This document shows, piece by piece, positions 1 through 6,037 of a stretch of 6,506 nt of DNA. Location: the NCBI GenBank assembly GCA_002407865.1, contig DHPI01000080.1:1-6506 (forward strand), read 5' to 3'. Position 1 is the first letter of the stretch; each line of letters opens with the position of its first letter. Made by a program: the position numbers and the translations under genes. The stretch is from Spirochaetia bacterium UBA5368 (GTDB lineage Bacteria > Spirochaetota > UBA4802 > UBA5368). The notes beneath the pieces were generated by a model. That model was not told the origin of the DNA, searched no databases, and saw nothing but the letters and a program-made list of their open reading frames with translations.

Positions 1-15
1 ACCCCTAAAATTAAT

Positions 16-44
16 CTGCTACCAAGAGTGTTTTTTTTTATAAT
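16..44 (+). promoter_or_regulatory. Candidate sigma-70-type promoter with perfect -10
   Basis: A perfect TATAAT lies at 39-44. At a 17-bp spacing, CTGCTA (16-21) is a weak -35 (3 of 6 matches). The spacer contains a run of nine T (31-39). Transcription would start near 51 and run rightward through the palindrome, the small ORF and the terminator. AT-rich sequence gives chance matches to -10 boxes, and the TTGACA element just downstream is a competing candidate, so the assignment is tentative. Confidence 0.4.
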
Positions 45-56
45 AACAAATATGTC

Positions 57-88
57 TTGACAAAACGGCATGAAATTTATTCTATAGC
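57..88 (+). promoter_or_regulatory. Candidate promoter with perfect -35 TTGACA
   Basis: A perfect TTGACA lies at 57-62. No good -10 sits at the ideal 17-bp spacing. The nearest options are TATTCT at 78-83 (15-bp spacer) and TATAGC at 83-88 (20-bp spacer), each matching 4 of 6 positions. Both lie inside the palindrome at 78-96, so a protein bound there would block this promoter. A poor -10 or off-length spacer would fit an activator-dependent or tightly repressed promoter, but this is inference. Confidence 0.35.
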
Positions 89-96
89 ATAGAATA
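78..96. repeat. Perfect 8-bp inverted repeat, operator-like
   Basis: TATTCTAT (78-85) and ATAGAATA (89-96) are exact reverse complements separated by AGC, forming a 19-bp palindrome. It begins 16 bp downstream of a perfect TTGACA, exactly where a -10 element would sit. Its symmetry and size suit a dimeric helix-turn-helix repressor. The AT-rich arms and 3-nt spacer make a weak RNA hairpin, and no T-tract follows, so it is not a terminator. I do not recognise it as a LexA, Fur or PerR box. No regulator gene is visible in the window. Confidence 0.5.
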
Positions 97-133
97 CGTG
101 TTTGCATGCGCATTGTGTGCAGCGATAACCACA

Positions 134-199
134 ATGAAAACTAAACAGGACAACAAGCAAAAACGGCAAAGCAGTACCACGAATAAAGGAGCACATTAA
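134..199 (+). CDS. Possible 21-aa leader or small ORF, unproven
   Basis: An ATG at 134 opens a 21-codon frame ending in TAA at 197-199, whose last two bases are the first two of the terminator stem. The predicted peptide starts MKTKQDNKQK and is very polar: rich in Lys, Gln, Asn, Ser and Thr, with no hydrophobic stretch. There is no convincing Shine-Dalgarno sequence before the ATG. In its favour is the position: it fills most of the space between the promoter/palindrome and the terminator. It has no codon run typical of an attenuation leader. The interval could equally be a non-coding small RNA of about 100-175 nt or an untranslated leader. Confidence 0.2.
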   Translation: MKTKQDNKQKRQSSTTNKGAH

Positions 200-229
200 A
201 AGCCCACAGAGCAATCTGCGGGCTTTTTT
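198..229 (+). terminator. Strong intrinsic terminator with GCAA tetraloop
   Basis: AAAAGCCC (198-205) pairs with GGGCTTTT (220-227). After one A-C mismatch (206/219), CAGA (207-210) pairs with TCTG (215-218), closed by a GCAA loop of the stable GNRA type. T224-T229 form the U-tract. It ends only 27 nt before the HNH start codon, and the best ribosome-binding sequence for that gene (AAGGA, 238-242) begins 8 nt after it. It therefore ends the short upstream transcript and either insulates the HNH gene or attenuates it. I found no clear competing antiterminator helix. Confidence 0.8.
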
Positions 230-255
230 AATTTTACAAGGATTGTATCGGGAAA

Positions 256-846
256 ATGTTAAACACAGAAGTGCTGGTATTGAATTCCGGCTTCATTCCC
301 ATCAGATTGACCTCGGTAAAAGAGGCTGTATGCCTCCTTATGTCGGAAAAAGCCATTCCGGTCGTCGAGGAAGACAGGTATGTCAGATCGCCGTCGCTGG
401 CCATACGCATACCTTCCGTCATATCCATAACAAATTACAGCAGCCTTCCAAGAAAGCGCGTCGCCTTCTCTAAGCTGAACGTCATTTACCGGGACGATAT
501 GGTGTGCCAGTACTGCGGAAAGAGATTTACCATCCGCGACCTCACCGTAGACCACATAATTCCACGGAGCAGATGGGAGTCCCTCACCGGCAGGTCGATG
601 CGCGACGGATTCTCCTCATGGAAAAACCTCGTGTGCGCGTGCCGGTGGTGCAACAGCATGAAGGGCAACAAGCTGATAAGCGAAATCGGCTGGTTTCTTC
701 CGCGTGAACCCTACGAACCGGAATACATGCCGCATATCGTCATTACGCTTGAGAAGGCGCAGAAGCGGGGATGGCTCCCGTTCTGCTCGTTCAACGTAAA
801 ACTGATCGACATGATCAGCTCAAATACGCCTGCGGGTATAATTTAG
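256..846 (+). CDS. HNH endonuclease, zinc-binding type
   Basis: This is a 196-residue predicted DNA nuclease of the HNH/McrA-like superfamily. The N-terminal ~60 residues carry the family's conserved 'VLNSGFIPIRLTSVKEA' opening. The nuclease core follows: C84-x2-C87 and C129-x2-C132 form the expected structural zinc site, D99-H100 supply the first catalytic motif, N124 the central Asn, and N133-S-M-K-G-N the closing motif. All key residues are present, so it looks active. The ATG at 256 is chosen because an in-frame stop lies at 229-231 and the protein begins at the usual point for the family. AAGGA (238-242) is 13 nt upstream, rather far, so translation may be modest. It lies immediately after a terminator and converges on the aconitase, overlapping its 3' end by 27 bp. 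Members occur widely in bacteria as solitary genes. The biological role (DNA repair, defence or other) is unknown and no partner gene is visible here. Confidence 0.9.
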   Translation: MLNTEVLVLNSGFIPIRLTSVKEAVCLLMSEKAIPVVEEDRYVRSPSLAIRIPSVISITNYSSLPRKRVAFSKLNVIYRDDMVCQYCGKRFTIRDLTVDHIIPRSRWESLTGRSMRDGFSSWKNLVCACRWCNSMKGNKLISEIGWFLPREPYEPEYMPHIVITLEKAQKRGWLPFCSFNVKLIDMISSNTPAGII

Positions 847-2748
847 CAGGCCGCCGTCCCGCAGAATCTCGCGCTGGCGCTTTGTCGCAAGCAATGAAAA
901 CTCGAAGGTTCTGTCGCCTATCGTCATCGGGATGCGGTCGCTTTTACCTACAAGTTCCGCGAGGTTTTGCACGCTGAAATGCTGCTCCTGGCGCATCACA
1001 TCGTAATCCGATTCATTGATAAACACCAGCGGCAGAATGCCGAAATTAATAAGGTTGTTCGAATGTATCCTCTCGAACGACTTCGCGATAACGATACGCA
1101 CCCCCAGATACATTGGGCAGATGGCGGCGTGCTCGCGGCTGGAACCCTGACCATAGCTTGCGCCGCCGACAATGGCGGTGTAGACGCCCTTCTTTTTATT
1201 TTCAAGCGAGCGCGCTGCGAACGATGAATCGACATTCTCGAATACGTATTCCGCGTATTTCGGTATATTCGACCGGTAGATAAGCCGCGATCCTGCCGGC
1301 ATTATGTGATCGGTGGTTATCTTGTCGCCAACCTTGAGGCCGATAACGCCGTGCAGCGAATCAGCCAGCGGATCGGTATATGGCGGATCGCCGATGTTGG
1401 GGCCCCGGAATATCGCCATCTTCGTATTGGACGGCGGCAATATCATCGAATCGTCTATAATGAAGGATTCGGGCATTGCGATGAGAGGATAGCCGCTTTC
1501 GGGGCAGCCCATCGGGTCTGTCAACTCGCCGCGGAGGGCCGAGAGCGCCGCGGTTTCCGGGCTTACGAGATACACCTGCCCTGACTTCGTACCGGATCGT
1601 CCCTCGAAGTTTCTGTTATTTGTCCGCAGCGAGATGCCGCCGGTCTGCGGCGCCTGCCCCGCGCCAATACAGAATCCGCACGCAGATTCCATTATCCTGG
1701 CGCCGCTCGCGATCAGATCGGCAAGGGCCCCGTCGCGTGCGATCATCTCGAACACCTGCCTCGATCCAGGCGCGACGATAAAGCTGACATTCGCATGAAC
1801 TTTTTTCCCCTTCATAATTTCCGCAATGGTTTTCAAGTCCTTATACGATGAATTCGTGCAACTCCCAACGGCCACCTGATCTATTTTCATGCCCTGTAAT
1901 TCGCTTACCGCCTTTACGTTGTCGGGCGAATGGGGGCACGCAACCATTGGCGCCAGCGTCGCCAGATCAAGCTCTATCACCCTGTCGTATGCGGCGTCTG
2001 CATCGGGAAGCAGTTCCCGCCACGCGCCTTCGCGCTTCTGCGCGCGGAGAAACTGCCGCGTCACGTCATCGCTGGGAAAAATCGATGTAGTAACGCCAAG
2101 CTCGGCGCCCATGTTTGTAATGGTGGCGCGCTCGGGCACGGAAAGGGTGGCTACTCCCGGCCCCGTATATTCGATGACTGTTCCCACATTCCCTTTTGTC
2201 GTAAGTATTTTAAGCACGGTGAGAATAATATCCTTTGCCGCAACCCAGGGGCGCAGTTTTCCACTCAGGTGAATATTGACAACCTTCGGACATGTAAGAT
2301 AGAACGGCCCGCCGCCCATGGCGACAGCCACATCGAGTCCGCCCGCGCCGATGGCGATCATGCCGATACCGCCTCCGGTTGGCGTGTGCGAATCTGAACC
2401 AAGGAGCGTCGCGCCGGGCCTTCCGAAACGCTCGAGATGCACCTGATGACAGATGCCGTTACCCGCGCGCGAATAATAAATGCCGTAGCCGGCGTTCATC
2501 GTCTGAAGGTAGCGGTGGTCGTCAGGATTTTCAAACCCCATCTGGATTGTGTTATGGTCGACGTACGACACGGACAATTCGGTTTTTACGCGCGGAATGT
2601 CCATTGCCTCAAACTGCAGATACGCCATTGTGCCGGTCGCATCCTGCGTCAGCGTCTGGTCTATTTTTATCCCTATTTCGGTACCCGGCGAAAGCGCGCC
2701 GTCTACCAGATGTTCGTTCAATATCTTGTAAAAAACCCCGTCACCCAT
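820..2748 (-). CDS. Aconitate hydratase, compact single-chain type
   Basis: This is a complete 642-residue aconitase, which isomerises citrate to isocitrate via cis-aconitate in the TCA cycle (cytoplasm). The 4Fe-4S ligands are C297 in GSCTNSS and C357/C360 in ACGFC. Other family signatures are QTLTQDATGT (31-40), GSDSHTPTGG (117-126), NRNFEGRSG (378-386), DHIMPAGS (480-487), and the C-terminal swivel domain with YGQGSSREHAA (532-542) and SFERIHSNNLINFG (557-570). It is much shorter than AcnA (~890) or AcnB (~865) and matches the ~640-660-residue 'putative aconitate hydratase' group, which resembles a LeuC-LeuD fusion. ATG at 2748 is supported by GAGG (2754-2757) 5 nt upstream. A homoaconitase or other hydro-lyase role is less likely, because the length and N-terminal sequence fit the aconitase group closely. 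It follows the sugar genes after 74 bp. A weak -10-like TATATT on the minus strand in that gap might give it its own promoter. No terminator follows, since its 3' end overlaps the convergent HNH gene. Confidence 0.93.
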   Translation of the reverse strand: MGDGVFYKILNEHLVDGALSPGTEIGIKIDQTLTQDATGTMAYLQFEAMDIPRVKTELSVSYVDHNTIQMGFENPDDHRYLQTMNAGYGIYYSRAGNGICHQVHLERFGRPGATLLGSDSHTPTGGGIGMIAIGAGGLDVAVAMGGGPFYLTCPKVVNIHLSGKLRPWVAAKDIILTVLKILTTKGNVGTVIEYTGPGVATLSVPERATITNMGAELGVTTSIFPSDDVTRQFLRAQKREGAWRELLPDADAAYDRVIELDLATLAPMVACPHSPDNVKAVSELQGMKIDQVAVGSCTNSSYKDLKTIAEIMKGKKVHANVSFIVAPGSRQVFEMIARDGALADLIASGARIMESACGFCIGAGQAPQTGGISLRTNNRNFEGRSGTKSGQVYLVSPETAALSALRGELTDPMGCPESGYPLIAMPESFIIDDSMILPPSNTKMAIFRGPNIGDPPYTDPLADSLHGVIGLKVGDKITTDHIMPAGSRLIYRSNIPKYAEYVFENVDSSFAARSLENKKKGVYTAIVGGASYGQGSSREHAAICPMYLGVRIVIAKSFERIHSNNLINFGILPLVFINESDYDVMRQEQHFSVQNLAELVGKSDRIPMTIGDRTFEFSLLATKRQREILRDGGLLNYTRRRI

Positions 2749-2822
2749 GTCCGCCTCGAATATAATTTGTTGTACGCATGTCGCGGGGGCGGGACGCCAT
2801 TCTGTGCGCCTTCCGCCGCCTC

Positions 2823-3740
2823 TCAGGCAATATTTCGCAAATACTGATAGATTCTGTCAAGATGTTTGAGCACTTCCGCGGCGACATCATCTACTAAAAC
2901 AGAACAAAACGGCGCGCAATCAGCCGTCCGCTGTATAACATCACGCGCGTGCTCAACGCTCAGCGAACCGGCGACACCACAATTTCTAATGCCAAGTGAC
3001 GGCGCCGCATCGGCGAGCATCGAATGGTACTGCGTGGGATTTATCGTAATTATTTCACATTTCGCGGCGCGCGCCTCGTACAGGGTTATGCCGAAATGCG
3101 ATATCACCGCCTTCGACGAAAGAAGCACTCGCGCGTAATCGTCCGCGACGAATTTCTTCCTCACGCCGTTACGCTCAACATACGAATCATCACCCTGAAA
3201 AACCGCATGGCATGCATCCCCCGGAAGCAGCGACACCATAAAACGCACGTACCCGCCATCCGGATCGGCGCCGGGGTAAAGCGCGTAATCAATCGTTTTG
3301 GCAATTGCCGCGCCTCTCATGCTTTCAAGGCCTCGAATAAAAGTATACCCGTAGAGAAAACCATCCGCCGCGCCTAAATCGGAAGGGGAAATCGGCAGCG
3401 ACGGTGGGGGCAGAAGATCCACGCGGTAATCGGCGACAGCGCGACCTTCACCGAAATCGTCGACCACGCATACCGGGCACAGCGCGCGCAACGACTCTAT
3501 TTCGAGGCGTGTTGAGTCGCGCATATCGCGGACAATACAATCGGGCGCGGCATCAGGCTGCGCAATCACGAGGGGCGCAAGCTCGGCGGGGAAAAAGTCG
3601 GGGACCGTATCATGCCACAGATACATGCGCGTCCCCCCGCACCTGTATGCATGCCACAGAAGTCCCGCCATCCTCTGGATATGGCCGCTGCCAAATCCGC
3701 CTCCCCACCGCGTCAGGATGGCGATCCGCCTGTTACGCAT
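2823..3740 (-). CDS. PseG/SpsG-like sugar-nucleotide hydrolase
   Basis: This 305-residue protein has the GT-B-like fold of the PseG/SpsG family. The signature GGGFGSGHIQR (13-23) matches the conserved nucleotide-sugar-binding loop, with H20 at the position of the catalytic His of PseG. VVDDFG (92-97) followed by the 'ADYRVDLLPP' stretch matches the middle of the family. SHFGITLYEA (214-223) matches the C-terminal UDP-binding segment usually written S-GG-T-yE. PseG removes UDP from a 2,4-diacetamido-trideoxyhexose during pseudaminic acid synthesis, and SpsG is the spore-coat polysaccharide relative. No PseB, PseC, PseH or PseI homologue lies in the window, so pseudaminate itself is not implied. 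The ATG overlaps the stop of the SpsF gene by 8 bp (3733-3740), predicting translational coupling, and only a weak GAGCG precedes it. The C-terminal motif has HFG where GG is common, so the exact substrate is uncertain. A glycosyltransferase role is the alternative. Confidence 0.75.
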   Translation of the reverse strand: MRNRRIAILTRWGGGFGSGHIQRMAGLLWHAYRCGGTRMYLWHDTVPDFFPAELAPLVIAQPDAAPDCIVRDMRDSTRLEIESLRALCPVCVVDDFGEGRAVADYRVDLLPPPSLPISPSDLGAADGFLYGYTFIRGLESMRGAAIAKTIDYALYPGADPDGGYVRFMVSLLPGDACHAVFQGDDSYVERNGVRKKFVADDYARVLLSSKAVISHFGITLYEARAAKCEIITINPTQYHSMLADAAPSLGIRNCGVAGSLSVEHARDVIQRTADCAPFCSVLVDDVAAEVLKHLDRIYQYLRNIA

Positions 3741-4515
3741 AGTCGCGCTCGGCGTGCTGCATGGGCCGCTGTTTTACTCCGACGTTGAGGTACACGAGTT
3801 CGGGATTGTGCTCGAGGTAACGCAGCACTTCGTGGATGGTAAAGCACTTTCCGTTGTAGAGGGTGTCGTATAAAATCTTCGCCAGCTTGTAGTCTTCCGG
3901 CGTGTCGACTGTCAGCCGAAGATTCGGGAAGTGGTTTTTGAGATAGACCGCCGGCCTTTCTATTCTGAACATTTCGGTATGTTCTTTTATATACGGTGTC
4001 ACATGCTCGCGGTGATAGGACTTGTCGCTCGATCTATACGAAACCTCGAGGGCTTCCCGTTTGATGACCTCAACCGCCGTACCCAGCGGCAGATTATTCA
4101 ACGAGCAGAGGTCCGCTCCGGATTCAAGCGAAATTTCCACAGCCATAGACGCGTAATCCGGATCGGTAAATGGATTATCGCCGGTGACGCGAACGATGAA
4201 ATCACCGCCAAATTCATTCGCTGCGAGGTAATACCGCTCGAGCACATTGTCGACCGAGCCGACAAACACTTCCGTATTCATCGACTGCGCAAGCTCGATA
4301 ATCGGAACGTTTTCCTCGCCGATGCATGTCGCGACAACAACGGTATCCACGCCATCCATCATCTGCGTGCGCTCAATCACATGCGCCAGGAGGGGTTTGC
4401 CTGCAAGCTCCAACATTGCCTTGCCCGGCAGCCGCTTTGACTGCATACGGGCCTGTATAACAGCAGTGACATGAGGCTTTATCTTGTTGCCGTTAACAAC
4501 GCCATTAACAACCAT
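3733..4515 (-). CDS. spsF: SpsF-like cytidylyltransferase
   Basis: This 260-residue nucleotidyltransferase belongs to the SpsF group (spore coat polysaccharide protein F, COG1861-like), related to CMP-KDO and CMP-acylneuraminate synthetases that transfer CMP from CTP to a sugar. The nucleotide-binding signature QARMQSKRLPGK (21-32) is intact. TGDNPFTDP (111-119) carries the metal-binding Asp. LTVDTPEDYK (201-210) is the conserved late motif, and the C-terminal HNPELVYLN with VKQ is typical of the family. The family usually begins right at the 'xxAIIQARMxSxRLPGK' strand, so residues 1-14 are an extension. It includes VVNGVVNG, encoded by a tandem 12-bp repeat. AAAGG (4525-4529) lies 9 nt before the ATG and supports this start. 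The gene sits 27 bp after the radical SAM gene and overlaps the PseG/SpsG-like gene, forming an SpsF-SpsG pair. The sugar substrate cannot be determined. Confidence 0.88.
   Translation of the reverse strand: MVVNGVVNGNKIKPHVTAVIQARMQSKRLPGKAMLELAGKPLLAHVIERTQMMDGVDTVVVATCIGEENVPIIELAQSMNTEVFVGSVDNVLERYYLAANEFGGDFIVRVTGDNPFTDPDYASMAVEISLESGADLCSLNNLPLGTAVEVIKREALEVSYRSSDKSYHREHVTPYIKEHTEMFRIERPAVYLKNHFPNLRLTVDTPEDYKLAKILYDTLYNGKCFTIHEVLRYLEHNPELVYLNVGVKQRPMQHAERDYA
4489..4512 (-). repeat. Tandem 12-bp repeat in spsF N-terminus
   Basis: Two adjacent 12-bp copies (4501-4512, then 4489-4500 in reading direction) differ at one base, a third codon position. They encode V-V-N-G twice directly after the initiator Met. 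The repeat length is a multiple of three, so copy-number change would keep the frame. The segment lies outside the conserved catalytic domain, so it may be neutral. Confidence 0.6.
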
Positions 4516-4542
4516 TGTTCATTACCTTTCGATACTGTGTAA

Positions 4543-6027
4543 TTAAAGATTAAATGTGTACCATTCGTCACATGACGCGCAGTCGGGGTTGCGGCGGTAG
4601 TCTCCTTTATAGTCCTGAAGGAACGCGTTCAGCGAGTCATTCCACAACTCCCGCAGGGATGTTTCTTTCACATTGCCGCGGGCGTGCACTCCGTCGGCAT
4701 CCTGCCTGCAAAACGCGACGGCGCCGTCCGCAAGCACGGTAAGGTCGCGCTGAAGATGCCAGCATGGGACCCTGTCCAGCGGGGAAAGATCGGAATATCG
4801 CCTGTCTTCTATCAGGCCGCAAAACGTGTTTTGTTTCTGCAATACTATCGGTATTTTCGCCTTTTCCCAGAAATCGTAATACCTGTCAAGAAAGGGCTCC
4901 GTTTCGTTGATTTTCATAATCTGCACATACAAGCTGCCGGTATCGGGAAGGGCGTCGCGGAGCGAACAAATATTTTGATGCACCACATCAAAATAATCCT
5001 TCCCGTGCAGAAGCCTGTACGTTTCGCCATCCAGACCGTTGATATTGGCGATCACCTTTATCCTGCCGTCATTTCGGTCAAGCAGAAAATTCTTAAAATT
5101 GGCGCCGGCATATATACCGTTCGTCTCAACAATCAGGTTCGCACACAATCGATCGCTCAGGGCAATTTCCATTATTTCGTAGAACCTGTCGTGCATCATC
5201 GGCTCGCCGGAGCCCCCGAGGCAGATCGAGTACGGAAGCGAGAAGGCGCCGAGATCGGCGCATATCTTACGGAAAAGCGCCGTATCCATATCACCGTGCT
5301 CGTTTTTCAACTTCGTGCGGTGGCAGAAAACGCAGTCCAGCTCGCACCTGCCGGTAATTTCAATTTCCACATACGACGGCCCGACAAACAGCACCCCGGG
5401 ATTGCTATTAAGTATATCACGGATTTTTGCGTATGGGGGTATATCCCCGGTCATTTCTGCAATATTTTCCATTATCCGCCTGTCGCGCGGATTCGAGAGG
5501 CGAAACGAGATGCGCGTATCGCGGATATCCGGCTCTTTGTAAAACAGTTCCACGTCGAACTGATTGATATTCGAGCGCACCACCTCGCCAAGCGGCAGCA
5601 TTTTTTCCAAGGATTGCGGTATCGACTCCACAAGCTCACGGCCCATGATTTCGCACGAAAAACCCTGCGGCAGGTTTTCGGAATATGTGTACTCGGAAAG
5701 ATATTTCAGATGCAGATCGATCATCTCGTTGACTATCGACGCATCGAGGAAGGGTGAATCCGCAGGGATACGAACCACATGCTCGGCGCCCGTCTCCGAA
5801 AAAAGCCTCTTCCAGAAGGAGGTATCATCACGTTCATTTCGCGTGAAACTTTTTGCTCCCTCGGGCAGCTTTCCCGCGTACCCATGAGGGATTGCGAACA
5901 CAATCTCGTTCAGCGCACGAACAGAAGAAAGACGTTTCCACATTTCATCCGGGACAAAGGCCCCTCGAAACATGAGGTTGTCTTCCGTACAACCGTCATC
6001 GACATATATGACCGCATCTACCTTCAA
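4543..6027 (-). CDS. Radical SAM/SPASM protein with SpsF-like N-domain
   Basis: With a TTG start at 6027 the product is 494 residues. Residues 1-~190 are a nucleotidyltransferase-like domain: VVRIPADSPFLD (84-95) through NLPQGF (118-123) and ISFRLSNPRDRR (173-184) run parallel to the SpsF protein encoded next door, but the RLPGK signature is absent. The radical SAM domain begins near 215. C228-x3-C232-x2-C235 binds the 4Fe-4S cluster that cleaves S-adenosylmethionine, and LGGSGEPMMH (270-279) is the GGE-like SAM-contact motif. The C-terminal SPASM domain has C422, C440, C483 and C486, likely ligands of an auxiliary cluster, with a typical RGNV...SLRELW stretch. From memory this matches the Spirochaetes-restricted 'spiro-SPASM' family. 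The substrate is unknown; SPASM enzymes modify peptides, proteins or small molecules. An ATG at 6102 would add 25 residues but overlaps the PPIase gene by 67 bp. TTG at 6027 has AGGTG 5 nt upstream and starts right at the first beta-strand (KVDAVIYVDDG). The gap to the upstream stop is 8 bp. Confidence 0.85.
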   Translation of the reverse strand: MKVDAVIYVDDGCTEDNLMFRGAFVPDEMWKRLSSVRALNEIVFAIPHGYAGKLPEGAKSFTRNERDDTSFWKRLFSETGAEHVVRIPADSPFLDASIVNEMIDLHLKYLSEYTYSENLPQGFSCEIMGRELVESIPQSLEKMLPLGEVVRSNINQFDVELFYKEPDIRDTRISFRLSNPRDRRIMENIAEMTGDIPPYAKIRDILNSNPGVLFVGPSYVEIEITGRCELDCVFCHRTKLKNEHGDMDTALFRKICADLGAFSLPYSICLGGSGEPMMHDRFYEIMEIALSDRLCANLIVETNGIYAGANFKNFLLDRNDGRIKVIANINGLDGETYRLLHGKDYFDVVHQNICSLRDALPDTGSLYVQIMKINETEPFLDRYYDFWEKAKIPIVLQKQNTFCGLIEDRRYSDLSPLDRVPCWHLQRDLTVLADGAVAFCRQDADGVHARGNVKETSLRELWNDSLNAFLQDYKGDYRRNPDCASCDEWYTFNL

Positions 6028-6032
6028 CGTGA

Positions 6033-6037
6033 CACCT
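6033..6037 (-). promoter_or_regulatory. Ribosome-binding site deciding the TTG start
   Basis: AGGTG on the minus strand lies 5 nt before the TTG at 6025-6027 and overlaps the TAG stop of the PPIase gene. The overlap of stop codon and ribosome-binding site suggests that ribosomes ending the PPIase reinitiate at the radical SAM gene. The competing ATG at 6102 lies within conserved PPIase coding sequence. Confidence 0.6.

Noticed and set aside
31..39. Run of nine T as the tail of a terminator for a gene left of the window
   Set aside because: No GC-rich hairpin precedes it within the visible 30 bases, and it overlaps a good -10 element.
1..255. CRISPR repeats, tRNA or another known RNA in the gene-free left end
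   Set aside because: There are no regularly spaced direct repeats and no cloverleaf with T-loop or CCA. The only RNA structure with clear support is the terminator.
802..818. Inverted repeat CTGATC/GATCAG near the convergent gene ends, as a bidirectional terminator
   Set aside because: The stem is only 6 bp with a 5-nt loop, no T-tract follows on either strand, and it lies inside both coding regions or their immediate ends.
1930..2397. 155-codon plus-strand open frame opposite the aconitase
   Set aside because: It is antisense to conserved aconitase sequence; its composition is typical of a shadow frame.
3931..4440. 169-codon plus-strand open frame opposite spsF
   Set aside because: It is entirely antisense to a gene with intact SpsF motifs, and its translation shows no recognisable domain or ribosome-binding context.
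4684..5757. 357-codon open frame on the plus strand, antisense to the radical SAM gene
   Set aside because: It lies wholly opposite a gene with clear radical SAM and SPASM motifs. Its translation shows no recognisable domain, so it is a shadow of the opposite strand's codon pattern.
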